Shown piece by piece: positions 44,298-54,595 of a DNA stretch of 64,000 bases. Origin of the DNA: a virus; the IMG/VR virus record IMGVR_UViG_3300031787_000051, positions 20,878 through 84,877 of that record; one strand, 5' to 3'. Both the position numbers and the translations under genes were made by a program. How positions within the stretch are numbered: position 1 is the first letter of the stretch; each line of letters starts with the position of its first letter. The notes under the pieces are model-generated. The model worked only from the letters and a program-made list of their open reading frames with translations, made no database searches and had not been told where the DNA came from.

Positions 44298-47200
44298 GTT
44301 GCTGCACTAGGGAAAGTTCTTGTAGTTCCCGGCCAAATAATTCTTACATAACCTGGTCCACCTCTACCACCTTGGTTACCACCTGCACCATAGTTGCCAC
44401 CAACACCACTTGGTCCACCTGAAGCACCTCCCGATCCGCCACCGCCGTTAGGTGTAGTTGAAGTCCCGGCAGTGCCATTTGTACCAGTACCTAATGCACC
44501 AACACCTCCGCCAGCTCCGCCTCCAGTTGTCGTAACACCTGTACTTGGTGTAGCATTTCTACCACCGGCGCCACCTCCTCCGCCACCGCCTGCGCCTGCT
44601 GTACCTGAGGCTTGCGTTGTAGATGTGCTACCATTTCCCCCTCCACCACCATTGCCACTATAACCACCGGCACCACCACCACCGCCATCTCCACCGCTAA
44701 TTCCTGTAGTTGTGCCTGATGAAGCACCAATGCCGTTCCCTCCCTTACCACCACTTCCACCTGCTGTACCTGTTATCGCACTTCTTGTGCCACCACTTCC
44801 ACCTGTTACTGATGTGTTAACTGAAAAGTTGCTTCTGAGTCCTGCACCGCCTCCCCCCGCTGAAACTAGTGTAGTAGCTCCTAGGACAATCTGACTAGTG
44901 CCGCCGGCAGTACCATCTGGTCCCAATCTATCAGGTACAGCAGTACCGCCGCCTGACCTAGAACTTATTGCACCAGATCCATATTTTCCAGCAGTTACAG
45001 TTAAAGTTGAACCCGGTGATACTGAATAGTTATTTCTATATGATAAAGCACCACCCCCACCTGCACCTCCTCCGTATCTGCGAAGTAGTGTACCTGCTGT
45101 ATTATATTGCAAACCAAATGCGCCTGCCCCGCCCCCTCCGCCTATACAAACCATTGATATTGAAGTAACACCTGCAGGTACTGTCCAAGATTGTGTAACG
45201 TCATTAAGACTGCCTGTCAATGTAAACTCTCCTACAGAAGCCACACTAACTGTTATTGTTCTCGATAATTGTTGACTAGCGGTACTTGTACTTGAAGTAT
45301 AAAGTACATTAAAAGTTAAGGCAGTTAAGCCAGCATTAGGAGTACCTGTTATTGTTCCTGTGAGAGGATCCCACGATAAACCTACATTTGAAAGTGCAGT
45401 TTCAGCGGAACTGTCTGGAAGTATCCAATAAGAACCGCTACCTCCGCTTGGTGTAAATGGTCGTCCATTCGTAACAGCAGTGCCTTGATTGAATGTTATT
45501 GAAGTCCAGTTTTGAGTTAGAGCTAATTGTGCAAAATTTTCTATAGTTACAATACTTGCCCTTGCAACCATGTATTTTCTTCCGCTATCTCTAAATAGCC
45601 TTATACTTATTCTATCATTGTTATCATCAACAGAGTCATATGGTATACTTAACGTAAAACTTGCAGTGTTACTGCTTATACTTACACTACCTGATTGAGT
45701 GTGATCTAAAGACGTTGTGAAGAAGGGATGTGGCATGTTTACGTCATTATCCCAATACAACACTGTGCCATTAGCTACGTTGGTAGTATTTACAGTAAAC
45801 ACTACTGATTGTCCTTCACTGATTGTTGTTGCACTTGGACTTATAGTGTATTGCGGTTGGTTTCCTGTAAATCCATTACCGTTACCATATACTACAATAA
45901 CTGTTCCTTTACCTCCATTGCCTCCTCTACCGTATGAAGATGAGCCTGTTGTTTTGTATGCAGCACCGCCACCTCCTCCGTCACCATAAGTTCCGTTTTT
46001 AGCATCAAACATACTGCTATTGGTAACGCCTCCTGGTCCTCCTAATCCACCACTAATTGGGTAATAAACTCCAGAACCTGCAGTAGTCGCACTACTACCA
46101 CCATCAATACTCGCAGTAAATGAACCCGTAGTATATACGCCGCTAGTACCAGAACTGCCATATACTATGCCAAAATCAATTACATTGGCTCCACTTGCAG
46201 AACTTGTTATTGATTGTCCACCATCACCACCTGTTCGTAAATTATAATTTTTTCCACCGCCGCCCGGAGCTGCGTATATACTAATACCAGTGCCAGTTAA
46301 ACTGGATGGTGCACCGGCTGCGCCGTCAGTAGTACTACCTGCTAAACTACCTGCACCGCCTGTTCCTGGAAATACTGATAGTGTTGAACCTGCAGGTAAA
46401 TTAACTAAGGCTCTAACCACAGAGCCGCCGCCTCCTGCACCACCGCTAGCAGCGTAAGAGTTTGGAACTGCGTAACCACCTGCACCACCTCCGCCGCCTC
46501 CTTGTGCAATGATAAATGCTGATGAAGAACCTGCAGGTTGCGTAAAGGTCGCACTAGTCACATCTTGATAGATTGTGTAACCAACTTCTACAAATGGTAC
46601 AATTGCAGTACTTGAGTCGGTAACTGTAACGTTAATACTTTGGGCGACATGCTGTCCTTGAGTTTTGTTCGAATCAGTCCATAACCAAACATAAAGAGTT
46701 TCTGATCCTTCTGTGGATTGGTCATTTCTTAAAGTAGTTGTGAAAGTGCCTATATTGTCATTGATAGTTACAGAACCTGTCGCATTAGCATTGTCTAATA
46801 AATCACTAACACTCATACCAAACGCTAAGTTGACACTCCAATATAAAACAGTACCGTTAACAACATGGTTAGTTGTAACTGTCCATGTAACAGTGCCACC
46901 TTCATTTACAGAAGTTACATTTGGACCAACGGAATAAGTTGGTACCATATCAACGACATTCACGTTGTTACTTGTGGCTACAACAGGACCTGATGTACTA
47001 TCTGTTCTTATTTGCACATAAAATGATTCTGTACTTTCAACACCGGTTTTGGTCATATCAAGTGTAGGTGTTATAGAAAACGATCCTGCGTTATTCGTTA
47101 TAGAGAAAAAACCTGATGTTGCTGAAAAATCTAGATTAGTTGTAGAAGTATTAACTATGGTCCAGTATAATGTTGTAGTTGGACTGTTAGGTATATTTGT

Positions 47201-47959
47201 AGTATTAACATTAAATATACCTGTATTACCTTCGTTAATAGATGTTGGTATAGTACCAAATGCATATGTTCTTGTAAGACTTGTGTCCGCAATACTTACA
47301 GTAGTTTGCGCTCTTACAGTACCAGTAACGCTACCAGTTCTAATACTTAATACAAATGCTTCTCCTCCCTCTGTTGTCATATCAGGAGTTGTGGTGATAC
47401 TGAAGGATCCTGAACCACTTGTTATTGAAAAAGGACCTGAAGTGGCGGAAAAATCACCTGCAGTAATACCACCAGATAAATCTATACTCCAATATAGTGT
47501 TGTATTAGAGAGGCTAGTCGTAGTAACATTAAATGTAGTTGTGACTCCCTCATTAATACTTGAGGGTGGACTACTAAATGATACAGTAGCAGCATCAATG
47601 ATAGTAACGCTTGAACTGGTAGATATATCTTTGCTTTCAAAACTTAAAACAATTGTGAAAGATTTTGGAGCAGCATGAAAGAGTAAATCATTAATAGGTG
47701 TTATAACTAATGATGCTCCCCCTGAACCATTTGTAGTAACTGTACCAGATCCAATGGAGTTTAAAAAATCAGCGTTGGTAGTATTACTATGAACTATGCG
47801 CCAATTAATTGTCTTACTTATTAAATTGCTTGTTATTGTAAAAGTTACTGAACTATTTTCTGTGACTGATGAAGCTGAAGGAGTTATAGTCGAGGTTGGT
47901 GTAAAACTACCTGAAAAAGTTAAACCAAACGTACTCGCAGTAGAACCGAATCTTGCCAT
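44294..47959 (-). CDS. Fibre/adhesin with Calx-beta/Ig-like repeats and two glycine-rich domains
   Basis: 1,221 aa. The N-terminal ~450 residues hold four repeats with the pattern xSVNEGxxVxFxVTTxxxxNxTLYWxI ... FSITxxxxxFSITxxxDMTxE, resembling Calx-beta/Ig-like units. A fifth (YTISPSATTISEGQSVVFTV) lies after a first Gly-rich domain at ~480-690. A different Ig-like unit (LSWDPLTGTITGTPNAG) precedes the second, C-terminal Gly-rich domain. The end (GYVRIIWPGTTRTFPS) matches the tip motif of the plus-strand adhesin. A virion-surface adhesin or fibre tip is likely. It starts 3 bases after the long fibre gene stop, so the two are co-transcribed. Confidence 0.75.
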   Translation of the reverse strand: MARFGSTASTFGLTFSGSFTPTSTITPSASSVTENSSVTFTITSNLISKTINWRIVHSNTTNADFLNSIGSGTVTTNGSGGASLVITPINDLLFHAAPKSFTIVLSFESKDISTSSSVTIIDAATVSFSSPPSSINEGVTTTFNVTTTSLSNTTLYWSIDLSGGITAGDFSATSGPFSITSGSGSFSITTTPDMTTEGGEAFVLSIRTGSVTGTVRAQTTVSIADTSLTRTYAFGTIPTSINEGNTGIFNVNTTNIPNSPTTTLYWTIVNTSTTNLDFSATSGFFSITNNAGSFSITPTLDMTKTGVESTESFYVQIRTDSTSGPVVATSNNVNVVDMVPTYSVGPNVTSVNEGGTVTWTVTTNHVVNGTVLYWSVNLAFGMSVSDLLDNANATGSVTINDNIGTFTTTLRNDQSTEGSETLYVWLWTDSNKTQGQHVAQSINVTVTDSSTAIVPFVEVGYTIYQDVTSATFTQPAGSSSAFIIAQGGGGGGAGGYAVPNSYAASGGAGGGGSVVRALVNLPAGSTLSVFPGTGGAGSLAGSTTDGAAGAPSSLTGTGISIYAAPGGGGKNYNLRTGGDGGQSITSSASGANVIDFGIVYGSSGTSGVYTTGSFTASIDGGSSATTAGSGVYYPISGGLGGPGGVTNSSMFDAKNGTYGDGGGGGAAYKTTGSSSYGRGGNGGKGTVIVVYGNGNGFTGNQPQYTISPSATTISEGQSVVFTVNTTNVANGTVLYWDNDVNMPHPFFTTSLDHTQSGSVSISSNTASFTLSIPYDSVDDNNDRISIRLFRDSGRKYMVARASIVTIENFAQLALTQNWTSITFNQGTAVTNGRPFTPSGGSGSYWILPDSSAETALSNVGLSWDPLTGTITGTPNAGLTALTFNVLYTSSTSTASQQLSRTITVSVASVGEFTLTGSLNDVTQSWTVPAGVTSISMVCIGGGGGAGAFGLQYNTAGTLLRRYGGGAGGGGALSYRNNYSVSPGSTLTVTAGKYGSGAISSRSGGGTAVPDRLGPDGTAGGTSQIVLGATTLVSAGGGGAGLRSNFSVNTSVTGGSGGTRSAITGTAGGSGGKGGNGIGASSGTTTGISGGDGGGGGAGGYSGNGGGGGNGSTSTTQASGTAGAGGGGGGGAGGRNATPSTGVTTTGGGAGGGVGALGTGTNGTAGTSTTPNGGGGSGGASGGPSGVGGNYGAGGNQGGRGGPGYVRIIWPGTTRTFPSAAT

Positions 47960-47962
47960 ATA

Positions 47963-50900
47963 TTATCCGTAACTTGAAACTAAACCTAAAACTACCCATG
48001 TACTAGAAGCTGTTCTAATTAATGTTAATCCTAATACTTCTGTTTTGTTAGTTCTAGCAGTTGGGGTCGTACCTTGTAAATAATTAATTGTTTGTCCGCC
48101 TACCCCGTTGATTGATATTGAAGTTGGATAAGTCATAGCCGTAGCACCATGTGCAACAATAACAGGAATAACAAGTGCCCTGCTATTGGTTGTAGGAATA
48201 TTTGTGAATGTTAAGGACAATGCACCAGTAACTCCACTTACATATAAAACAGATGCTAGGTTATAATCATGCGATACACTTACAGTTGCGTAATCTCTTA
48301 TAACATCCGAACTATTTACAAATGTGCCTAATATACCTGTGCTTGTAACTGTTAATAAGTTTGCAGTGCCGCCCGCACTAACAGTTACGTTGCCGCCACT
48401 TGATGCAATACTGACGTTACTTGTACCATTCGCCAATGGTCCAGTCGCTGTACCAACAAAAGAACTTGCAGTCAATGCACCAGTTGCAGCATTAAACGAT
48501 AAACCTGCGTTTGCACCTAAAGCATAATTTGCTGAAGTAGCACCACTTATCAATGCAGGATATAATGTTCCAGTTGTTTGTGCGGTGACTACATTAAAGT
48601 CACTTACGTTTGCATAGTTAACGTTTAAATTAGCAACACGTGTTGTACTTGTTACAGTCAATGGTGCTGTGCCGGTTGCAATTGTTGAGGTAATTATACC
48701 GGATACAGAAAGATAACCACTGACATTTGCACCAGTTGCGCCCGCTGTTCCGCTACCTTTTACGGCAATAATTGATGATTGACCATTTGCGCTAATAGTT
48801 ACGTCAGTGCTTGACCCAACAACAATGTTGCTTGTACCGTTAGTCATAGAAGTAGGAGTTGGTAAACTAGTTAACAACGCACCGTTACCTCTAAACCAAT
48901 TACTTCCAATATCAATATTACCTGCTACAGTCAATACATTAGCAAGTCCACCGGCAATTATTACAGCATTTGATACACCGTTAGAGGATATACCGACATT
49001 GCCATTTTGTGTAATTCTTATGTTACTTGTACCATTGGCTAAATTACCGATAAATGTATTTGCACTAATTACATTCGCACCTGCAATGTTACCACCTGAA
49101 CCTGTACCTGTTTTTAATAAACCCTTTATCTCTACGTTACCAACACTATCAATTTGTAATACATTAGAAACGCCACCAACTGCCATTGTAATGTTTCCAC
49201 CTGCACCCGCAAAAGTAACATTACTTGTGCCATTGGAAATCGCTGTTGTTGTTACTCCCGTTAATTGACTTCCGTCACCAAAATATCTTGTTGCAGTAAG
49301 ATTACCTGCAACAATTACTCCATTACCTATACTAGGTCTATTACCGTGTATTTGTACAATGTTGGCAACACTGTTTGCAGATATAGTTACATTACCGTCT
49401 AAATCAGGAATTTTTACATTACTTGTACCTTTAAATATTTCGTTTGGTGGAGGTAAACCTTCTAACTGAGAACCGTTACCTAAGAAATAACTTGCTCTTA
49501 TATTACCTAATTCTGAGAATGTAACAACTTCATTGGTTACACTTACTCTACTAGCAAAAGTAAATTGCTCTAAATCGTTATCCCAACCCATAAATCCATC
49601 AACTGGTGTTACTCCGTTGTGATAATGTAGTAAAATTCCTCTATCTTTTCCGTCGTCGTTTGGTAACGCACCACCTGACGTATTCCCACCTATTTGTATA
49701 ATAGGATCTCTAACATTCATTGTAGTTGCATTAGCTGTAATCGTAGTACCTTGTACAGTAAGATTACTTCTAATTATTACATTACCTATTAAATCAGTTT
49801 CGCCTGAAACTTTTAATGATGTTAAACCACTTGAAGTATTAACACTTGTTATATTTGGTTGTGAAGATGAAAGTACAGTTCCTGCTGTAGTAGCAGTAGC
49901 AGCACTCGGAACATCACCATTAACTACACCACCATTTAAGTATGTTATGCCACTACCATTGCCTACTAGGTTACCCTCAATATTAGCACCTCTAATATTT
50001 CCAGCAGCAGTAATGGTTCCGTTACCAAATACAGTGTTTGCAGTTGCATTTCCTACTGTTAGACCAGTCAATCTACCTACACTTGTAATGTTAGGTTGTG
50101 CTGATGCTGCTTGAGTAATTACACCAGTAAAGAAACTTGCAGTTACATTATTACCTAAGCTTGGGTCTGCTATACTTGATAGTGTAAGTTCGGTTAATGT
50201 ACCCAATCTTGTAATATTAGTTTGTGTTGCATTTGTTACTGTATTAGCTGTACACGCATGAGTTGCATTTGATACTGTACCGGTAACATTAGCACCAACT
50301 ATATTAAATAAATTACTTGCGTTTCCTGCAAAGAAATTTGCAGTTACTAAATTACCTAAGTTTGCATTACCTGAAAGTAGATTGCCTCTGAGGTTAGCTA
50401 CGTAGACCCCAGACACGTTTCCTAATGTTAAGACATCGTTTGTGCCATCAATAGCAATGTTTATATTTCCATTGTTAACTATTTGCAAGTTACTTGTACC
50501 GTTTTGTAATCTGTTACCTGCAGGAACATTTGTTAACAATGAGCCATCACCACTAAAGAAGTTTGCTCTAGCTAGATTACCTAAATTAGCATTACCTGAT
50601 TGAATATTTGCAGATATAGTTAATGTTGATAGTGTACCTAAGCTTGTAATAAAAGGTTGCGCACCTGTAATTATAGTACCCTCAATGTTTCCAGTAATAA
50701 CATTACCTGTAGTAAGATTACCTATTTTATTAACTTTGAATCTACTTGTAGCTACACCACCTACGTTTTGTTGTAGGTCTATTAATAATGATTCTGCTGA
50801 ACTTTGTGTATCAGTAACAACTTGTTTTATACCAGTAAATGCAACACTGCTGTTATTCCATGTTTGCAATAGGTCTATTGGATTACTTGTTACTAGGGTT

Positions 50901-53900
50901 CCTGAATTAACATTTAAGTCAGTCAATGTACCAACACTAGTGATTGCTGGTTGTGCAGCAGTGTAAACAGTACCTGCAACTAACGAATTAGCTACTTGAC
51001 CTGAAACATTAGCACCGGCTACACTATTTGCAGTTGCAGCAAACGCTACCTCACCGTTAACGTTAGATCCACGAATATTACTTAAGTTATTACCGGAACC
51101 TCTAAAGAAGTTTGCGTCAACTAGATTACCTAAATTAGCATCAATAGAATTAAATTTACCTGTAATAGTCAACGAATTAACTAAACTATTAAATTTAAAT
51201 CCTTCACTTCCGCCGATATTTCCTTCTTTATTGAAAAGAACTTCCGTATTTGATGCTATCCCACCTGGAGCTCTAAATGTGCCTGAAATATTACCACTTA
51301 CATTACCACCAATGAAATTAGCACCTTTAATATTACCTAATGAAGCATCAATACTTCCTGCTTCAATTTGTCCTGTAACTTTAAGAGATATTAATGTGCC
51401 TACACTTGTAATATTTGGTTGAGAACATCCTGTTACATTTACGCCAAACTGTGCTGTTTCTGCATCAACTGCGAATACTGCATCTTGTGCATCAGTAGCG
51501 AATGTAGCTAACGGTACTTCACTTACATTAGCACCATTAATATTGTATAATTCAGCTCCGCTACCCTTAAAATATTCTGCACTAATATTTGATGATAGTT
51601 CTATGTTAGCTGCGGTAAGTTTATTATCTACGTCTAAATGTGTGAGTAAACCTACACTTGTTATATTTGGTTGCGCTGGATTAATTACTGTATTTGATCT
51701 TGTAGCATTACCCTCTAATCTTGCTGTAATTACATTTGCTTCAAAATTATGAAATTCATCTCTTAATACAATCGTGTTTGCTAGATTACTTGTAGATGGT
51801 TCATAACCATGTAGATATTGTACATTTAAATTACCAACCATTACGTTACTATAAACAATGAATGGAGCAATATCAGTAGCAGTAGAAGTTAAAACTTCAG
51901 ATTGGAACTCACCACCTCCTGTATCAATTGTACCTGTATCTGTACTTGTAATTGTAGCAGTACCTAGTTTAATAGTAGTACCAGATAACCATAAATCACG
52001 CCATCTAGCAGTCGGAGATCCTAAATCATAAATTGGAGTATTTAACTGCATTTGTACTACAATTGCTGCTCCAACTGCCGGAGCAGTATTAAATGTTAAG
52101 TCCTTATTAAGGATTGTATAATTTAGAGGATTTTCTGCAACACCATCAATTGTAATGTTTACTATGTCACCAGGGTAAGGTAGTACGGACAATACAAATA
52201 ATGTTTGTACACCGTCACCTGTAAATGTGTCAGTTGCGCTTGTAGGAGATGTTACAGGGATTAAGTTACCTACAATATATGAGTTACTGTCAATAGTAAT
52301 TACACTATTTGCTATATTAATAGGCCCATCTACACCAAGTCCAGTTAATGTGCCAACTGTTGTGATGTTAGGTTGTGAACTTGAAATAGGTAAAATACTA
52401 CCTTGAATATAATTAGCAGTAACTCTGTTTCCTAAATTTGCATTTCCTGTAGTTAAATTACCATTTAATGTTAAAGTAGCTGTACCTATAGGATTAAATT
52501 CAAGTTTTGAACTAGAATCTACTACACCATTTAAATTAAACAAGACCTGATTGTTTGCTGCTAGTCCTGCAGGCGCAGTTAATTGACCCAGTATTACATC
52601 AGTCTCAATACTATTCGCTATTATCTTATTAGCAGTTAGAACATTCGCTACATCTACATTACTACCAACATTCAAACTTGTTAGTGTGCCAACACTAGTT
52701 ACATTAGGTTGCGAAGGTGTAGTTAATGTTCCTGTAAATAAAGTTGCAGTTACATTACTTGCTGTAATGTTTGCTGCGTTTACGTTACTTGCAACATTTA
52801 ATACAGTTCCGTTAAATGTTAAATTACTTGAACCGGTGATATTACCTTGATTGTTTATTAATATCTGCGTGTTAGACGAATTAGTAGGGGCAGTATAATG
52901 ATTACCTGTTATTCTATTCGCACCAATAGTTCCACTGTTAGCATATACATTGCCTGAAGTTGAGTTACCGGATACAGTTAAAGAAGTAATTGTCCCTACA
53001 CTTGTAATATTAGGTTGTGATGCTGTAGTTAACGTACCAGTTAGGAAACCCGCACCAATTGTTCCCATGTTAGCATAAACGTTTCCTGCTGTAACATTAC
53101 CAGTTACCGCTGCGTTTACTAATGTACCAACTCTTGTAATACTTGTTTGGTTAGCTGTTGCAATTGTACCTACAATAGAACTAGCACCAATCGTACCACT
53201 GTTAGCATATACATTACCTGAAATCGTGTTACCAGTTACAGTAAGTGTTTCATTATCAAATTTAAAATTACTACTTGTTCCTAATGAACCCTGTTTGTTA
53301 TAAACTACTTCTGTAACATTACCTGGAGCACTAAATGTACCTGTAATTGTACCACCAATTACATTACCTCTTAAATTGGCAGCAGTAACATTACCTGATA
53401 TAGTAGCATTACCAGTTACATTTAATCCTGTTAGTGTACCTAAGCTAGTAATATTAGGTTGACTTGCAGTTTTCAAACTACCTGTTAGTGTAGTTGCAGT
53501 AATGTCACTAACAGCGGTTATGTTAGCTGCATTAATATTACCTGCAACATTCATTAATCCATCAGCAAAAGTAATATTGGAGGTAGCTGCTATGTTACCT
53601 TGATAGTTAAGTAACATATGTGTATTAGAACCAGGCGCAACAAAGTTACCTGATATATTACCACCTACTATATTACCTACAAAATTAGGTGCTACGATGT
53701 TACCTGATGATGTTAGATTTACTAAAGTTCCTAATCTAGTAATATTAGGTTGATTGGCAACTGTTAATGTTGAATTTATAAAATTAGCAGTAACTAAGTT
53801 TCCTAAATTAGCATTAGTTGCAGTGACATTACCCTGAACATTTAGCGTAGTGCCATCAAATGTAAGTTTGTTACTAGCACCAATATTACTTTGGTTATTG

Positions 53901-54000
53901 AATAATAATTCTGTGTTGGAACCAGGACTACGATAATTTCCTGTAAAATTTCCTGAGAAGTTGCCAGCAAAATTGTTAGCAGTAATATTGTTGCTAAAGG
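47963..54000 (-). repeat. Dispersed coding repeats in the fibre gene
   Basis: On the plus strand the recurrent element reads like ACACTAGTAATATTTGGTTG with variations, coding for the QPNITSV-type peptide on the minus strand. Copies are roughly 150-450 bases apart, with strong protein and weaker DNA conservation. They could support recombination that changes shaft length. Confidence 0.6.
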
Positions 54001-54463
54001 TAGCATTACCACTAACATTTAAACTTGTTAGTGTACCAACACTAGTAATATTTGGTTGTGCGGATGTAGTAAGGGTACTCGCTATCCTAGGGACAGTTAA
54101 TGTATTTGATGTTTTGTCAAAAGTAAATGATGCAGAACTATCAAGTGCATCATTTGTATTAAATTGAACCTCATTGTTTACACCCGCTGCTGAAACATCA
54201 GCTTGTGGTTGCCAAGAAAGATTACCGGATCCGTCTGTAACTAAGACATAGTTGGCGAAACCACCTTGAATTTTAACGTTCCCGGCATCAGTAAAGGTCG
54301 CTCTACCGGTGACTACTAAATTAGGAGTTTGTAAGAACTCAACTATAAAGTTATCAGGATACCCACCTATTCTATCCCAGGTTTCATTCGCTGCGTTAAA
54401 TTCATATAAAACACCGTTAATCTGAACTCTTTGTCCGTTTACTGGATTGGCTGGCCAACTCAT
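47963..54463 (-). CDS. Very long tail fibre with repeated beta modules
   Basis: 2,166 aa. The N-terminus (SWPANPVNGQRVQINGVLYE, ETWDRIGGYPDN) is the short virion-attachment segment used by many marine phage fibres. The shaft has at least 14 copies of a decapeptide like QPNITSVGTL, alternating with N-x-x-G-N/A-x-x-G modules (SGNVYANSGTIGA). Near the C-terminus are six units beginning GTSNVxI. A domain at about 1,570-1,660 (DPIIQIGGNTSGG, GILLHYHNG, FMGWDNDLEQFTF) is common in such fibres. A GATAAATA promoter and AAGGA ribosome site precede it. It probably forms a trimeric beta-helical long tail fibre. Confidence 0.8.
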   Translation of the reverse strand: MSWPANPVNGQRVQINGVLYEFNAANETWDRIGGYPDNFIVEFLQTPNLVVTGRATFTDAGNVKIQGGFANYVLVTDGSGNLSWQPQADVSAAGVNNEVQFNTNDALDSSASFTFDKTSNTLTVPRIASTLTTSAQPNITSVGTLTSLNVSGNATFSNNITANNFAGNFSGNFTGNYRSPGSNTELLFNNQSNIGASNKLTFDGTTLNVQGNVTATNANLGNLVTANFINSTLTVANQPNITRLGTLVNLTSSGNIVAPNFVGNIVGGNISGNFVAPGSNTHMLLNYQGNIAATSNITFADGLMNVAGNINAANITAVSDITATTLTGSLKTASQPNITSLGTLTGLNVTGNATISGNVTAANLRGNVIGGTITGTFSAPGNVTEVVYNKQGSLGTSSNFKFDNETLTVTGNTISGNVYANSGTIGASSIVGTIATANQTSITRVGTLVNAAVTGNVTAGNVYANMGTIGAGFLTGTLTTASQPNITSVGTITSLTVSGNSTSGNVYANSGTIGANRITGNHYTAPTNSSNTQILINNQGNITGSSNLTFNGTVLNVASNVNAANITASNVTATLFTGTLTTPSQPNVTSVGTLTSLNVGSNVDVANVLTANKIIANSIETDVILGQLTAPAGLAANNQVLFNLNGVVDSSSKLEFNPIGTATLTLNGNLTTGNANLGNRVTANYIQGSILPISSSQPNITTVGTLTGLGVDGPINIANSVITIDSNSYIVGNLIPVTSPTSATDTFTGDGVQTLFVLSVLPYPGDIVNITIDGVAENPLNYTILNKDLTFNTAPAVGAAIVVQMQLNTPIYDLGSPTARWRDLWLSGTTIKLGTATITSTDTGTIDTGGGEFQSEVLTSTATDIAPFIVYSNVMVGNLNVQYLHGYEPSTSNLANTIVLRDEFHNFEANVITARLEGNATRSNTVINPAQPNITSVGLLTHLDVDNKLTAANIELSSNISAEYFKGSGAELYNINGANVSEVPLATFATDAQDAVFAVDAETAQFGVNVTGCSQPNITSVGTLISLKVTGQIEAGSIDASLGNIKGANFIGGNVSGNISGTFRAPGGIASNTEVLFNKEGNIGGSEGFKFNSLVNSLTITGKFNSIDANLGNLVDANFFRGSGNNLSNIRGSNVNGEVAFAATANSVAGANVSGQVANSLVAGTVYTAAQPAITSVGTLTDLNVNSGTLVTSNPIDLLQTWNNSSVAFTGIKQVVTDTQSSAESLLIDLQQNVGGVATSRFKVNKIGNLTTGNVITGNIEGTIITGAQPFITSLGTLSTLTISANIQSGNANLGNLARANFFSGDGSLLTNVPAGNRLQNGTSNLQIVNNGNINIAIDGTNDVLTLGNVSGVYVANLRGNLLSGNANLGNLVTANFFAGNASNLFNIVGANVTGTVSNATHACTANTVTNATQTNITRLGTLTELTLSSIADPSLGNNVTASFFTGVITQAASAQPNITSVGRLTGLTVGNATANTVFGNGTITAAGNIRGANIEGNLVGNGSGITYLNGGVVNGDVPSAATATTAGTVLSSSQPNITSVNTSSGLTSLKVSGETDLIGNVIIRSNLTVQGTTITANATTMNVRDPIIQIGGNTSGGALPNDDGKDRGILLHYHNGVTPVDGFMGWDNDLEQFTFASRVSVTNEVVTFSELGNIRASYFLGNGSQLEGLPPPNEIFKGTSNVKIPDLDGNVTISANSVANIVQIHGNRPSIGNGVIVAGNLTATRYFGDGSQLTGVTTTAISNGTSNVTFAGAGGNITMAVGGVSNVLQIDSVGNVEIKGLLKTGTGSGGNIAGANVISANTFIGNLANGTSNIRITQNGNVGISSNGVSNAVIIAGGLANVLTVAGNIDIGSNWFRGNGALLTSLPTPTSMTNGTSNIVVGSSTDVTISANGQSSIIAVKGSGTAGATGANVSGYLSVSGIITSTIATGTAPLTVTSTTRVANLNVNYANVSDFNVVTAQTTGTLYPALISGATSANYALGANAGLSFNAATGALTASSFVGTATGPLANGTSNVSIASSGGNVTVSAGGTANLLTVTSTGILGTFVNSSDVIRDYATVSVSHDYNLASVLYVSGVTGALSLTFTNIPTTNSRALVIPVIVAHGATAMTYPTSISINGVGGQTINYLQGTTPTARTNKTEVLGLTLIRTASSTWVVLGLVSSYG

Positions 54464-54486
54464 CTGTTATTCCTTATTGATTTTAG

Positions 54487-54494
54487 TATTTATC
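54487..54494 (-). promoter_or_regulatory. T4-type late promoter octamer GATAAATA (minus strand)
   Basis: Reads TATTTATC on the plus strand, 23 bases before the fibre-gene ATG on the minus strand. An AAGGA ribosome site lies in the leader. Confidence 0.6.
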
Positions 54495-54595
54495 TATGAT
54501 TTGGTTAGGACAGCTTTGGTCAAATTTTATATTTTTTAGAGTTTTAACAGAACTAAGTATTATCTCGCTGCTAGTTTAGAGCATAGGAGAATACT

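Noticed and set aside
44394-44894. Long open frames opposite the glycine-rich domain (Pro/Leu-rich plus-strand products)
   Set aside because: They are mirror frames of GGN/CCN codons with no ribosome sites and low-complexity proline runs; the minus-strand adhesin explains them.
47049-47678. 209-aa plus-strand frame opposite the Ig-like repeats
   Set aside because: Val/Leu-rich shadow of the Thr/Ser/Asn-rich repeat codons; no recognised domain or start signal.
47963-54463. CRISPR-like array from regularly spaced similar sequences
   Set aside because: The units keep the reading frame, vary in spacing and encode fibre peptides; no constant repeat with unique spacers.
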